A stretch of 64,000 nt of DNA from Bryobacter sp. CoA8 C33 (lineage in GTDB: Bacteria > Acidobacteriota > Terriglobia > Bryobacterales > Bryobacteraceae). The stretch's first letter is position 1. Each line of letters opens with the position of its first letter. The notes below the pieces were generated by a model. That model was not told the origin of the DNA and ran no database searches. It saw only the letters and a program-made list of their open reading frames with translations. The DNA lies in NCBI GenBank assembly GCA_019931185.1, contig JAINDK010000070.1, positions 26,181 through 90,180 of the forward strand, read 5' to 3'. Position numbers and translations under genes: made by a program. Below, piece after piece: positions 9,312 to 18,369 of the stretch.

Positions 9312-10053
9312 AGGATTTCCCTACTACATTGAGTTCCGGCACGTTTTTAAGACGTTTGATCGTCCCGTTTTGGTCGATTCGAATTTTTTTGTGCCTGCCG
9401 GGGAGACTGTTGCCATCATTGGCCGCTCTGGAGTGGGTAAGTCTGTTGCCTTGGCGCACATCATGGGCTTTCTCAAGCCCGACGAAGGCCGGGTGATTGT
9501 GAGCAACCGGGATATTACGTTTTTCGACGAGGCGCAATTGCGCCGGATCCGGCAGAAAGTCACGATGGTCTTCCAGAGCGGAGCGCTTTTCGATTCCCTC
9601 ACGGTCGGCGAAAACATTCTGTTTTCCCTCGAGCTACGGGAAGACTATGATGCCCAGAACAAGGAAGACGTCGTCGATGGTCTTCTGGACCTCGTGGACC
9701 TGCTTCCGTACCGCGACCACTACCCGTCGGACCTCTCAACGGGCTACCGTCGGGCCGTCGCTATCGCCCGGGCCCTTGCCGCGCAGCCAGAGTGTGTGCT
9801 CTTCGATGAGCCGACGACGATGGTCGATCCGATCATGGCGAATCACCTTGGCAATCTGATGCTACGCCTGAAGATGCAACTCCGGTTGACAAGTGTCGTT
9901 GTCACGCATGATCTGGAGTTGATGAGGAAGGTAGCCGACCGGGTTGTCTTTCTGAGCGAAGGGAAAGTCGCCTATTTCGGACCTGTCGAAGGCCTCGAGG
10001 AATGTGACCATCCACAGTTACAGGAATTTCTCAACCTCGACCGGATCGCCTGA
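9301..10053 (+). CDS. MlaF/Ttg2A-like ABC transporter ATP-binding protein
   Basis: 250 residues: Walker A GRSGVGKS, Q-loop FQSGALFDSLTV, Walker B CVLFDEPTTMVDP, and the H-loop VVTHD. The FQSGALFDSLTVGENI pattern is characteristic of the Mla/Ttg2 lipid-transport ATPases that energise phospholipid movement between inner and outer membranes. No MlaE permease or MlaD MCE gene is adjacent, so partners must lie elsewhere. The ABC signature reads LSTGYRR instead of the usual LSGGxxxR. The start is TTG at 9301, inside the end of mobA, with GGAGG about 12 bp upstream; no nearer in-frame start is seen. Confidence 0.8.
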   Translation: MAVEGFPYYIEFRHVFKTFDRPVLVDSNFFVPAGETVAIIGRSGVGKSVALAHIMGFLKPDEGRVIVSNRDITFFDEAQLRRIRQKVTMVFQSGALFDSLTVGENILFSLELREDYDAQNKEDVVDGLLDLVDLLPYRDHYPSDLSTGYRRAVAIARALAAQPECVLFDEPTTMVDPIMANHLGNLMLRLKMQLRLTSVVVTHDLELMRKVADRVVFLSEGKVAYFGPVEGLEECDHPQLQEFLNLDRIA

Positions 10054-10066
10054 GCGAGGGGGAAGC

Positions 10067-12004
10067 CTAACCGCCAAAGCCCTGTGCGATGCGCTTCTTG
10101 GCTTCCTCGAAGATGGTAATCTTGCCGTCCTTGATCATCTGGCGCACCAGGGTCTCCTCAAAGATGTCGGCGCGCTCGCTTGCCTTGCGATTCTTCACCA
10201 TGTTCACCATTTCGGCGCGCCGCGCCGGCAACTGGCTCAAGTCGGCTTCTTTTTTTCCGATAACCTTGGCGACAAACCACTTGCCATCGACGGTGAGAGG
10301 CCCGATCATGTCTCCGGCTTTCTTGCTAAAGGCCGCGAGCACGGCCGAGGCCGGACCGATGCCATCGGCAAAGCCGGAGCGGTTGAACTCCTGAGTGTCC
10401 TTTAGGGTGAGGCTGAGATCTTTGGCCAGCTTCGCCAAGTCGCCATTCGCGGTACTCATATAAGCGGCTGCCTTTTCCTTCAACTCATTTGTCTTCTTGA
10501 GTCCTAAACTGACTGTTAGCGTGGAGACGATGTTGGAGCGTGCCTCATCCAGTGTCATCTGCCGCGGCGGCAAGATTTCATCGACGCTCAGCACCGCCAT
10601 GCGTCCTTCACCAATTGTGATCGCCTCGGTTACCTCACCCCGCTTTAGCCGCTGTGCCGCTCCAAACAATTCCGGCTTGGGGCCGATGCCCGGTACGGAA
10701 AAATTCTGGTTCGAGTATTCGAATTTCAAGGGGGTCAAGCCGAGGCGCGAGGCCGTGGCCGGGATAGCCGCCGTGTTTTTTGACAACTCCGCCCGCAACG
10801 TATCCGCCGCCTGACTCAGGCCATTGGCGTTTTTCTGATTGCGCAGTTCCGCTTCGAGTTGCGGCTTGACTTCCTCAAAGCTCTTCAATCCGGCTGGCTG
10901 CCTATCCAACACTTCGATCAGGTGGTAGCCAAACTCCGTCTTGATCGGCGAGCTGAGCGATTTCAGCGGCGCCGAGAAGGCATATTCATCGAAGTTTTTC
11001 ACGGTCTGGCCGCGGGTAATGAAGCCGATGCTCCCACCAGTCCCTTTCGAGCCCGGATCCTCGCTGTATTTTGCCGCCAAGTCCTCAAACTTGGCTCCGG
11101 CCTTGAGTTGCTTCCACACATTTTCGGCCTGCTGGCGGGCTTTCTTCTCGGATTCTTCCTTGCCGCTTTCGGTCTTGAACAGGATGTGCCGCACGTTGGA
11201 ACGCTCCGGCGAACGGAAGTTATCGATACTGTCCTGGTAGAGTTTTTTCAGTTCCGCATCGCTGACTTCGACGCGGGCATTCACGGCCGAGGCTTCAATC
11301 GTGTACAGGGTCACCTTCCGCCGTTCGGTTGTGTTGAAAGAGTTTTTCTCTTTCGCATATTTGGCCTGAATCTCTTCCTCCGGAATGCGCACCCCGCGCG
11401 TGAGTTCCTGCGGGTCGATGACCAAGTATTGCAGCTTCACCCGTTCTTCCTGCTCGCGGAAGGTGTCCTCAACTTCCTTCGGGGTCGCCACGGCGCTCAT
11501 CAGAACCAGGGTGCGCAGCCGTTGCGTTTCGAGATCCTTGCGAATGCCGTCTTCAAACTGAACAACTGTCAAGCCGTTCTGCTTGAGCATCGCCTCATAC
11601 ATCTGAGTGCCGACATACTTCCCTTCCTGCCATAGCGAGGGAACATCCTTCTGAATTTTCTTAGCCACTTCCTCGTCGCTGGCAACCATGCCCATCTGCT
11701 GCGCATAGCAGGCGACACCCTTGACGGCCACATACTGGTCGACGAATTGTGGAACGAAGATCGCGGCGCTTTCCGGCGGCATGCTCTGTTTGTTGAGCAT
11801 CTGTTGCAGCTTCATTCTGACTTCGCGCGCCGTCACGGTCTCCCCACACACCTTGGCCACGGTTTCCTCGCCCAGGCCTACATTGAATCCCGAGCCTCCG
11901 AAACCCGGAATTAGGGTCACAACCATGGAAAGGGCCACCAGACCCAGCAGGACTCCCAGCAAAATACGCAAGTTGGTGTCCTTGCGCCGGAACAGATCAA
12001 ACAT
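10067..12004 (-). CDS. PpiD-like membrane-anchored peptidyl-prolyl isomerase/chaperone
   Basis: 645 residues with the PpiD layout: a single membrane helix near residues 14-32, a SurA-N-like chaperone region (about 40-210), a parvulin/rotamase domain (about 265-360, RSNVRHILFKTESG to GYHLIEVLDR), and a second degenerate parvulin-like region with a lysine-rich C-terminus. Such proteins assist folding of secreted proteins leaving the Sec channel. The gene converges with the MlaF-like gene and stands alone. The symbol ppiD is plausible, but members in this phylum differ, so it is left blank. Confidence 0.82.
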   Translation of the reverse strand: MFDLFRRKDTNLRILLGVLLGLVALSMVVTLIPGFGGSGFNVGLGEETVAKVCGETVTAREVRMKLQQMLNKQSMPPESAAIFVPQFVDQYVAVKGVACYAQQMGMVASDEEVAKKIQKDVPSLWQEGKYVGTQMYEAMLKQNGLTVVQFEDGIRKDLETQRLRTLVLMSAVATPKEVEDTFREQEERVKLQYLVIDPQELTRGVRIPEEEIQAKYAKEKNSFNTTERRKVTLYTIEASAVNARVEVSDAELKKLYQDSIDNFRSPERSNVRHILFKTESGKEESEKKARQQAENVWKQLKAGAKFEDLAAKYSEDPGSKGTGGSIGFITRGQTVKNFDEYAFSAPLKSLSSPIKTEFGYHLIEVLDRQPAGLKSFEEVKPQLEAELRNQKNANGLSQAADTLRAELSKNTAAIPATASRLGLTPLKFEYSNQNFSVPGIGPKPELFGAAQRLKRGEVTEAITIGEGRMAVLSVDEILPPRQMTLDEARSNIVSTLTVSLGLKKTNELKEKAAAYMSTANGDLAKLAKDLSLTLKDTQEFNRSGFADGIGPASAVLAAFSKKAGDMIGPLTVDGKWFVAKVIGKKEADLSQLPARRAEMVNMVKNRKASERADIFEETLVRQMIKDGKITIFEEAKKRIAQGFGG

Positions 12005-12111
12005 GCAAACTCCTGAACAATTGTGTTTTGGCGGGGTGCCGCGTCAGCCCGCGCACGGGTAAACGCACCTAAATTATAGCGAATCCCTCCGCCCGTCATC
12101 GAATTGACTGA

Positions 12112-12828
12112 GTGCAGTTTCTTGGAATCGATCTCGGATGGACGGGGAAACCCTCGGGGCTGGCCCTGTTGGATCAGGAGGGCGAGCGACTGAAGCTGTG
12201 TCATCTGTCCCGCCCGGCATCGCACGCGGAGTTGCTGGCGGCAATCGACCGGCTGCTCGCCCCGGACGCGCCGGTGTGGATTGGTCTCGATGCACCGGTG
12301 CTGATCACAAACGAGTCGGGTTCGCGCGCAGCGGACCGCATGGCGCACTCACTTTTTTCGCGCGAACATGCCGGGGCCTACCCCGTTCACCTCGGTCTGC
12401 CATTTGCCGCGCCAGTTCTCGCGCTGGTTGCCGCTCTGCGCGAGCGCCAGTTTTCGACCACGCTGCCGGAGGCGGCGCGGCTTGAGACGAGGCAGGTTTT
12501 CGAGGTCTTTCCGCACGCGGCCGCTTTGCGGCTTTTTTCTCTGCCGCGGATCCTGCCTTATAAAAAAGGCCCACTGGCCGAACGCTTGAAGGCGTTGGAG
12601 GCCTTTCATCACCTGCTATCGACCGGCTTGGCCAAGCGCCGCCCTGCCTTGCGGCCCCGGCACCTCCCGGCCGCCGGGAACACGCTGGCGGCCCTCAAAT
12701 CATGCGAGGATCAACTCGACGCCCTATTGTGCGCCTATATCGCCGCCCATTTTTGGTTCTGGGGCCTGGCCCGCACGAACATTCTCGGCGATGCCCGCAC
12801 GGGCTTTATCGTCAATCCTAGTTTTTGA
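12112..12828 (+). CDS. DUF429 family protein
   Basis: 238 residues starting at GTG 12112. The N-terminus FLGIDLGWTGKPSGLALL is the DUF429 signature, resembling the RNase-H/ASKHA-type fold with an Asp-containing first strand. Further conserved-looking pieces are IGLDAPV, VFEVFPHAAAL and a C-terminal CEDQLDALLCAYIA, with acidic residues that could bind a metal. The family's biochemical role is not established. It is first in a tight plus-strand run with pdxH (3-bp gap) and lolA. Confidence 0.75.
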   Translation: MQFLGIDLGWTGKPSGLALLDQEGERLKLCHLSRPASHAELLAAIDRLLAPDAPVWIGLDAPVLITNESGSRAADRMAHSLFSREHAGAYPVHLGLPFAAPVLALVAALRERQFSTTLPEAARLETRQVFEVFPHAAALRLFSLPRILPYKKGPLAERLKALEAFHHLLSTGLAKRRPALRPRHLPAAGNTLAALKSCEDQLDALLCAYIAAHFWFWGLARTNILGDARTGFIVNPSF

Positions 12829-12831
12829 CCT

Positions 12832-13479
12832 ATGCCGCAAAACCGTTACGCTGAACTGCGAGAAAACTACCAGATGGCGGGCCTGCTCGAGTCCGCCGCC
12901 CTGCCTGACCCGATTGCTCAGTTTCACCGCTGGTTCGATGAAGTGCTGGCAGCCAACGTGCTTGAGGCGAACGCGATGGCTCTGGCCACCGTCGGCCCCG
13001 GTGGCCAGCCCAGCTTGCGTATGGTGCTGCTGAAGGCACTCGACGAGCGGGGGTTTTCCTTCTTCACGAATCACGAAAGCCGCAAGGGCAGGGAACTGGC
13101 CGGGCATCCGCAGGCCGCGCTTTGCTTTCACTGGAAGGAACTGGAGCGGCAGGTGCGCGTCACCGGTACGGTCTCGCTGCTGTCGCGCGAGGAAAGCGCG
13201 GAGTACTTTGCCCAGCGTCCGCGGATCTCGCAAATCGGCGCCTGGGCCAGCAATCAGTCGAGTCCCATCATGGGCCGTGAAACTCTCGAAGCAGCGCGTC
13301 GTATGTATGAAGAGAGGTTTGCCGGTCAAGCCGTGCCGATGCCCGAGTTCTGGGGAGGATACCTGCTTTTCCCGCAGGAGATCGAGTTTTGGCAGGGGCG
13401 GCCGGGCCGCTTGCACGACCGTCTGCACTATGATCGACAAAGCGACAACACATGGCGTATTTCCCGCTTATCTCCCTAA
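12832..13479 (+). CDS. pdxH: Pyridoxamine 5'-phosphate oxidase
   Basis: 215 residues, the usual PdxH length. It oxidises pyridoxine- or pyridoxamine-5'-phosphate to PLP with FMN. Recognisable pieces are [20 protein letters not shown] (FMN and substrate binding), [30 protein letters not shown], and the C-terminal [13 protein letters not shown]. It sits 3 bp after the DUF429 gene and overlaps lolA by 28 bp. Confidence 0.93.
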   Translation: MPQNRYAELRENYQMAGLLESAALPDPIAQFHRWFDEVLAANVLEANAMALATVGPGGQPSLRMVLLKALDERGFSFFTNHESRKGRELAGHPQAALCFHWKELERQVRVTGTVSLLSREESAEYFAQRPRISQIGAWASNQSSPIMGRETLEAARRMYEERFAGQAVPMPEFWGGYLLFPQEIEFWQGRPGRLHDRLHYDRQSDNTWRISRLSP

Positions 13480-14084
13480 TCGCGATACTGGCCCAAGAGC
13501 CGGACACGCTGCCGGTTCTGCTGAAGCGCATTGAGCAGCGCTATAACTCGACACAGACCCTGCGCGGTGAGTTCGAGCAAACGCTGAGCACCGCCCAGAG
13601 CCGAAGGGTTGTTGAGCGGGGTACGCTTTATCTGCGTAAACCCGGGCGCATGCGCTGGGAATATGCGCAGCCCGAAGGCAAGCTCTTTCTCTCCGACGGC
13701 AAGCAGATTCATTTCGTCTCGCCGGCAGCGCGCCGTGTCGAAGTCAGCCCCCTGAAGCAGAGTGACGACTTCCGCGCTCCTCTCGCCTTTTTGCTGGGTA
13801 AACTCGATTTTGTCCGCGACTTCAGTTCCTTTGAACACTCCCGCATTGGTCCCAACTGGCGTATCCGCGCTTTCCCGAAATCCGAGAAATCCCCCTGGGA
13901 AGCCGTCGAGTTTCTCTCCACCCCCGAAGGCCAACTCAGCCTTGTCACCGTCATCTCGCGCGATTCCTCCACCATGACTTACGCGTTCCGCTCCGAGCAG
14001 CGCAATCTGCCTCTCGACAATAGCCTCTTCATCTTTCGCCCGCCTGAGGGCTACCAGATCGTCCCGTTGCGCTCCGAGCCCTGA
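13452..14084 (+). CDS. lolA: Outer-membrane lipoprotein carrier protein
   Basis: 210 residues with a short signal peptide ([15 protein letters not shown]) followed by the LolA fold: [41 protein letters not shown] and [11 protein letters not shown]. LolA carries lipoproteins across the periplasm from LolCDE to LolB. The gene begins inside the last 28 bp of pdxH. A LolD-like ATPase is encoded 19 kb away at 32630, but no LolCE permease is seen in the window. Confidence 0.85.
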   Translation: MAYFPLISLIAILAQEPDTLPVLLKRIEQRYNSTQTLRGEFEQTLSTAQSRRVVERGTLYLRKPGRMRWEYAQPEGKLFLSDGKQIHFVSPAARRVEVSPLKQSDDFRAPLAFLLGKLDFVRDFSSFEHSRIGPNWRIRAFPKSEKSPWEAVEFLSTPEGQLSLVTVISRDSSTMTYAFRSEQRNLPLDNSLFIFRPPEGYQIVPLRSEP

Positions 14085-14129
14085 GCGTTTGCCCTGCGCG
14101 AAGCGCGTACACTAAGGGCGGGGTTTCTT

Positions 14130-15953
14130 ATGCTTCTCGCCACTCTTCTGCTGCTGAGCCCGCTGGCACTCGCGCCCCCGGCCGAGATCATTGCCCGAAT
14201 CCGGTCCAACGACCTTGCCTGGCTGCGCCAACAAACAACCGATCCTGAATTCATCCGTGTTGCCGATGCGCGCGGAAACACACCTCTGCTCTGGGCGGCA
14301 AGCCATGGCACGCCGGCCGCGCTCGATCTTCTGCTTGCCGCCGGGGCCCCGCCCAACCAAGCCAATTCCCTCGGCATCACACCCCTCATCGCCTCGGCCA
14401 CCGAGCCTGCGAAAGTGAAGTCTCTCCTGGCCAAAGGCGCCAATCCCAAAGCCAAATCGCAGATCGGCCAGCATGCCCTCATTATTGCCGCCAGTTCTCC
14501 ACAAGCAACGCAGAGCGTTCAGGCCCTACTGGCCGCCGGTGCCCCCGTGAACGAGCCAGGGGCGCGCGGAACCACGGCCCTGCTTGCCGCCGCCGATAAC
14601 CACTGCTCCGCTGCCAGTATCCCTCTGCTGCTTGCCGCCGGAGCCGATGCCAAGGCGGTGGACCCCAGCGGATCCAATGTCCTCAATGGTGCTGTCGCCT
14701 CCTGTCCCCTCGATCTCATCGCCGACCTCATCGCCCGCGGGGCCAACGTCAATCAGCAAAACTCCTTTGGCGGGGAAGTCCGCAAGGGCAAGATCCAACT
14801 TGTCGGCATCAGTCCGCTCATGCTCGCCGCCGCACACCGTGAGGCCCCCCTGGTAGAGTTGCTGCTCAAATCCGGCGCCAACCCGAACGCCAAGGACACT
14901 CGCGGCATGACCCCCCTGATCTACGCCTCCTCGAGCAAGGACCAGAACGCCGCCACGATCCAATTCCTGCTCGCCGCCGGCGCCGACCCGAACGCCAGGG
15001 ATGTTTACGGCCAGACGGCCGCCGACTGGCGCGCTAAGTTCTCGGCTCGCCCCCAATATCAGCCCACCTCGGGCCCGGGCCCGCAGAAAGCTCTGGAATT
15101 GCTCGAACACTCGAACGAAACCTTGTTTCGGGAATCGGGTTGTATCTCCTGCCACCACACTTCGCTGCTATCCCTGGCTGCCTCACGCGCGCCCCGCGCC
15201 GGACTCAAGCCCAACCCCGATCTTGCCGCCGCCCGTGCCGCCCGCCTTCGGGGCATGGTCAGTGCCTTCGCCCCCACCAACCTGCAACTCCTCCCGCTAC
15301 CCGGCGCCATCGACACCGCCTTGTACCTGCTGCTCGAAGCAAGAACACTCGGCATCGCCGATAGTGCCGACTTCGATCACCTCGCCCGTTATGTCCATGC
15401 CCAGCAAATGCCCTCGGGCGCTTTCACCATGCGAGGGATCTCTCGCTTTCCGCTGGAGGAATCAGACATCCATCGCACCGCCGTGGCGCTTTATTCACTC
15501 TCCAGCTTCCCCCACATCGCCGAACGCTCACGGCTCGACCTCGCCACGCGCTGGCTTGCGGCACAACCGGTAAACAACCGCGACGAAGCCGCCATGAAAC
15601 TCCTGGGTCTTGCCTGGGGCCGCGCCCCCCAGTCTCAAATCCAAGCGGCCGCTAAATCCCTTGCCAAACTCCAATTGGCCGACGGCAGCTTTGAGGATCC
15701 TTACTTTACCGGTCTCGCCATCTTCGCCCTCCGCGAGGCCGCCGCCTGGCCCCCCTCGCACAAGGTCATCTCGCGTGCCGCCGGCTGGCTCAGGACCCAC
15801 CAGCTTCCCGATGGCTCCTGGTTTCAGGCCTCCCGGTCCCCTAAGTTCCAGCCCTACTTTGAATCAGGCTTTCCACATGGCCAGGACCAATGGATCTCCG
15901 CTGCCGCCACCGCTTGGGCGATTCTCGGTCTGGTCGAAGCGGCCGCCAACTAG
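14130..15953 (+). CDS. Secreted ankyrin-repeat protein with CxxCH motif and cyclase-type repeats
   Basis: 607 residues. A signal peptide (about 1-17) is followed by seven or eight ankyrin repeats (about 28-300) with phrases such as GNTPLLWAASHG and LLLAAGADPNARD. Near residues 338-342 lies CISCHH, a CxxCH site that could bind c-type haem covalently. The C-terminal 250 residues are helical, with QxPxG(S/A)F and QLPDGSW motifs like the QW-type repeats of prenyltransferase/squalene-cyclase toroids, but no DxDD catalytic motif is seen. The combination suggests a periplasmic protein-interaction or redox scaffold; the function is unknown. It starts 45 bp after lolA and ends with a 4-bp overlap with the convergent response-regulator gene. 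Confidence 0.72.
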   Translation: MLLATLLLLSPLALAPPAEIIARIRSNDLAWLRQQTTDPEFIRVADARGNTPLLWAASHGTPAALDLLLAAGAPPNQANSLGITPLIASATEPAKVKSLLAKGANPKAKSQIGQHALIIAASSPQATQSVQALLAAGAPVNEPGARGTTALLAAADNHCSAASIPLLLAAGADAKAVDPSGSNVLNGAVASCPLDLIADLIARGANVNQQNSFGGEVRKGKIQLVGISPLMLAAAHREAPLVELLLKSGANPNAKDTRGMTPLIYASSSKDQNAATIQFLLAAGADPNARDVYGQTAADWRAKFSARPQYQPTSGPGPQKALELLEHSNETLFRESGCISCHHTSLLSLAASRAPRAGLKPNPDLAAARAARLRGMVSAFAPTNLQLLPLPGAIDTALYLLLEARTLGIADSADFDHLARYVHAQQMPSGAFTMRGISRFPLEESDIHRTAVALYSLSSFPHIAERSRLDLATRWLAAQPVNNRDEAAMKLLGLAWGRAPQSQIQAAAKSLAKLQLADGSFEDPYFTGLAIFALREAAAWPPSHKVISRAAGWLRTHQLPDGSWFQASRSPKFQPYFESGFPHGQDQWISAAATAWAILGLVEAAAN

Positions 15954-16555
15954 AGCCATCCCTTCTGCCGGGCCAACCGTGCCGCCTCGGTGCGATTGGC
16001 CGCTCCCAGCTTCCCGATTGCCTCGCTGAGGTAGTTGCGAACCGTGCCCTCGGAAAGGTGCAGGCCGCCGGCAATCTCGCTGCTCGTCTGCCCCTCCCCA
16101 GCCAACCGCAACACCTGCCGTTCCCGGTCCGTCAACGGATCCACCTCTCCCCACGCCTCGGCCGCCAGTTCCGGATCGATCGAACGTCCCCCGGCCGCAA
16201 TCAGACGAATCGCCTTTGCCAGGCGCTCCGCCGGAGAGTCCTTGAGCAGATAACCGCTCACCCCCGCATCCAGTGCCCGCCGGAGATAGCCGGGCCGGGC
16301 AAATGTCGTTACGATGACCACTTTTATGCCCAATCCGCGCCGGCGGATCTCTCCCGCTACCTCCAGCCCCGTCATGCGGGGCATCTCAATATCGAGAAGA
16401 AATACTTGCGGCCGCAACGATTCCGCCAATGCGAGCGCCTCCATCCCATCGGCGGCCTCGCCCACCACTTCGATATCTTCCTCGGCCCCAAGCAAAGCCG
16501 CCAGCGCCCCGCGGATCAGCGCCTGATCCTCTCCGATCGCTACCCGTATCTTCAT
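15950..16555 (-). CDS. NarL/LuxR-family response regulator (DesR-like)
   Basis: About 201 residues: a receiver domain (1-118; acidic GEDQ near the start, phospho-acceptor in LLDIEMPRMTG, Lys in YLLKD) and a LuxR-type HTH (about 140-197; LTDRERQVLRLAGEG, SEGTVRNYLSEAIGKLGAANR). Start 16555 gives an ATGA overlap with the kinase gene, so translation is probably coupled. It is the last gene of an operon ABC ATPase, permease, kinase, regulator, and is likely to control the transporter or membrane-lipid genes in response to the kinase. Confidence 0.9.
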   Translation of the reverse strand: MKIRVAIGEDQALIRGALAALLGAEEDIEVVGEAADGMEALALAESLRPQVFLLDIEMPRMTGLEVAGEIRRRGLGIKVVIVTTFARPGYLRRALDAGVSGYLLKDSPAERLAKAIRLIAAGGRSIDPELAAEAWGEVDPLTDRERQVLRLAGEGQTSSEIAGGLHLSEGTVRNYLSEAIGKLGAANRTEAARLARQKGWL

Positions 16556-17613
16556 GGCGCCCACACCCGCACCTGCGTTCCCGCGCTTGCCTCCAGCGCA
16601 AAGCGTCCTCCCACTTCCGCCATCCGCGCTCTCATCCCCGCGATTCCATTTCCTTCTTCCTCCCCCGCTCCCACGCCATCATCTCCCACCAGCATCCCGA
16701 CACCTTTGCCCTCCCTCCTTACGGTCAGGGAACAATGGCGCGCCGAGGAATGCCGCAGAACGTTCGTCACTGCCTCCTTCAAGACCATGACCAGCACCTC
16801 CTCCTCCCGTCTTCCCATCTCATCCACTCCGTACTCCACGGTCACCTCCAATCCCGCATTCTCAAGCAGCGCCCGCGCCCGCTGCAGTTCTCCCCGCAGC
16901 CCCGTTGTTCTGTACCCTTGCACTGCCGTGCGAACTTCAGCCAGAGCCCCCCGCGCGATCTCTTCCACTTCTTTCATCTCCTGCTCAGCCCGCTGTTGAT
17001 CCCTTCGCGCGAGCTTCGCCCCCAACGCCGCCTTCACCACAATCGCCGAAAGTGTGTGGCCCAACAGATCATGTAGGTCCCGCGCAATGCGCTCGCGTTC
17101 CGCCACCCGCGCCAGATGCGCCACTTCCTCCTGGGCTCGCTGCAACTCAGCATTCAACTCCGCTTTCCGGGCAAAGTGCAGCATCAGAAACGCCAGTAAT
17201 GGCGAGAACACAACTCCGCTCGCCGTCACGCTTAGCGGCAGTTTCAACCACCAGCTTTGCCCTCCCATCACCACCAACAACACTGCTAGGGTTCCCGTCA
17301 CGGCGCGCACGTTTTTCGTATAGCCTGAAAACGCCGCCGCATAAATGTAAAAAGCAATCGCGTTTGGGTTCATTCCCAGATACAGCAGCCCCAAAAGCGC
17401 AAACCCCGCCACCGCCTTCAGAATCGCGAGTCCCTCCAGCCAGTGCACCCAAAAGTACAGCGCCACGAAAGCCGCGCATCCTGCCCCGTGCCAGATCCAT
17501 TCCTCCGGCTGCAAACCCTGCCAGAACGGCCACACCGCAAACGGCACGGCGTACACGATCCAGGCATAGCGCGTCCATCCCTGCTCCTTGTTCTCCGGAA
17601 GTAGCGGCATCAT
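16552..17613 (-). CDS. HisKA_3 sensor histidine kinase (DesK-like)
   Basis: 353 residues. The N-terminal half carries five or six hydrophobic membrane segments (about 15-165) with no large periplasmic loop, as in DesK-type membrane-state sensors. The dimerisation/phospho-acceptor box is ERERIARDLHDLLGHTLSAI (His near 215). A short HATPase_c domain follows, with the N-box LKEAVTNVLRHSSA and DDGVGAGEEEGNGIAGM. It overlaps the response-regulator gene by 4 bp and follows the permease gene by 3 bp. Confidence 0.9.
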   Translation of the reverse strand: MMPLLPENKEQGWTRYAWIVYAVPFAVWPFWQGLQPEEWIWHGAGCAAFVALYFWVHWLEGLAILKAVAGFALLGLLYLGMNPNAIAFYIYAAAFSGYTKNVRAVTGTLAVLLVVMGGQSWWLKLPLSVTASGVVFSPLLAFLMLHFARKAELNAELQRAQEEVAHLARVAERERIARDLHDLLGHTLSAIVVKAALGAKLARRDQQRAEQEMKEVEEIARGALAEVRTAVQGYRTTGLRGELQRARALLENAGLEVTVEYGVDEMGRREEEVLVMVLKEAVTNVLRHSSARHCSLTVRREGKGVGMLVGDDGVGAGEEEGNGIAGMRARMAEVGGRFALEASAGTQVRVWAP

Positions 17614-17616
17614 TTT

Positions 17617-18369
17617 CTATCCGTACAATCTCTCCGAGCCCCGGCGCTCGGCCCATAACGTGATCAACAGAAACAGTATCGTGTAGGCTGCCAAAATGGC
17701 GAAATGCTCTTGCCGTGATCCGCGCGCCGGAGCGCCCATCGCCGCCAGGCCAATCTGCCCCATATGATAGTACGGCAGCCATTCCGCCACGCGCTGCAGC
17801 GCCTCCGGCAGCAGCCCGATCGGAAACCATAGTCCCGAACAGAATCCCAGCGGCAGGTGAATCCCATTGATCAGATTCGCCGCTGAATTCGCTCCCGCCA
17901 GCCGGCCGATGGCGATCCCCATGCATGCAAACGGCACACTTCCGAGCACGAGCATCCACCCCGCCTCCGCCCACTGCACCGCGCTTCGCTTCACCCCGCC
18001 CAGGCTCGCGCCGAGCGCGAACAGCGCCAGCACCACCAGAGTGCTGAAGGCCAAACCCACCGCTACTTTCGCCCCTAAATAGGCGCCCCGCGGCATCGGA
18101 CTCACCCGCTTTACCGTCATCCATCCCATCCCTCTCTCGACGGCTATCGTCACCCCCAGAGCATGAATGGTTGCCCCGATCACTCCAAAGGCCCCGTAGG
18201 TACCCAAAAGATACTGCGCCATGGGAAAAAAACGGTTCTCGCTCGATGGCAACAGCAGCCCGAACATCACATAGAACCCCAATGGATACAGCAGCGTACT
18301 TGCCGAATAAACCGGCATGCGCCACAGCTTCAGAAATTCGTATTTCGTTTCCAGCCAGTAGGCGTTCAT
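17617..18369 (-). CDS. ABC-2 type transporter permease
   Basis: About 250 residues from the ATG at 18369; a longer open frame upstream overlaps the ATPase gene in a non-homologous frame. Six hydrophobic segments are visible, starting with VYSASTLLYPLGFYVMFGLL and ending with ILAAYTILFLLITLW, matching the ABC2_membrane fold of drug, lipid or polysaccharide exporters. An ATGA overlap with the ATPase stop and a 3-bp gap to the kinase gene show it belongs to the four-gene operon. Confidence 0.88.
   Translation of the reverse strand: MNAYWLETKYEFLKLWRMPVYSASTLLYPLGFYVMFGLLLPSSENRFFPMAQYLLGTYGAFGVIGATIHALGVTIAVERGMGWMTVKRVSPMPRGAYLGAKVAVGLAFSTLVVLALFALGASLGGVKRSAVQWAEAGWMLVLGSVPFACMGIAIGRLAGANSAANLINGIHLPLGFCSGLWFPIGLLPEALQRVAEWLPYYHMGQIGLAAMGAPARGSRQEHFAILAAYTILFLLITLWAERRGSERLYG

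Noticed and set aside
17147..18325. Long minus-strand frame (392 codons) across the kinase and permease genes
   Set aside because: It overlaps two convincing genes in another frame, is Gly/Arg-rich and has no domain signature; a high-GC shadow frame.
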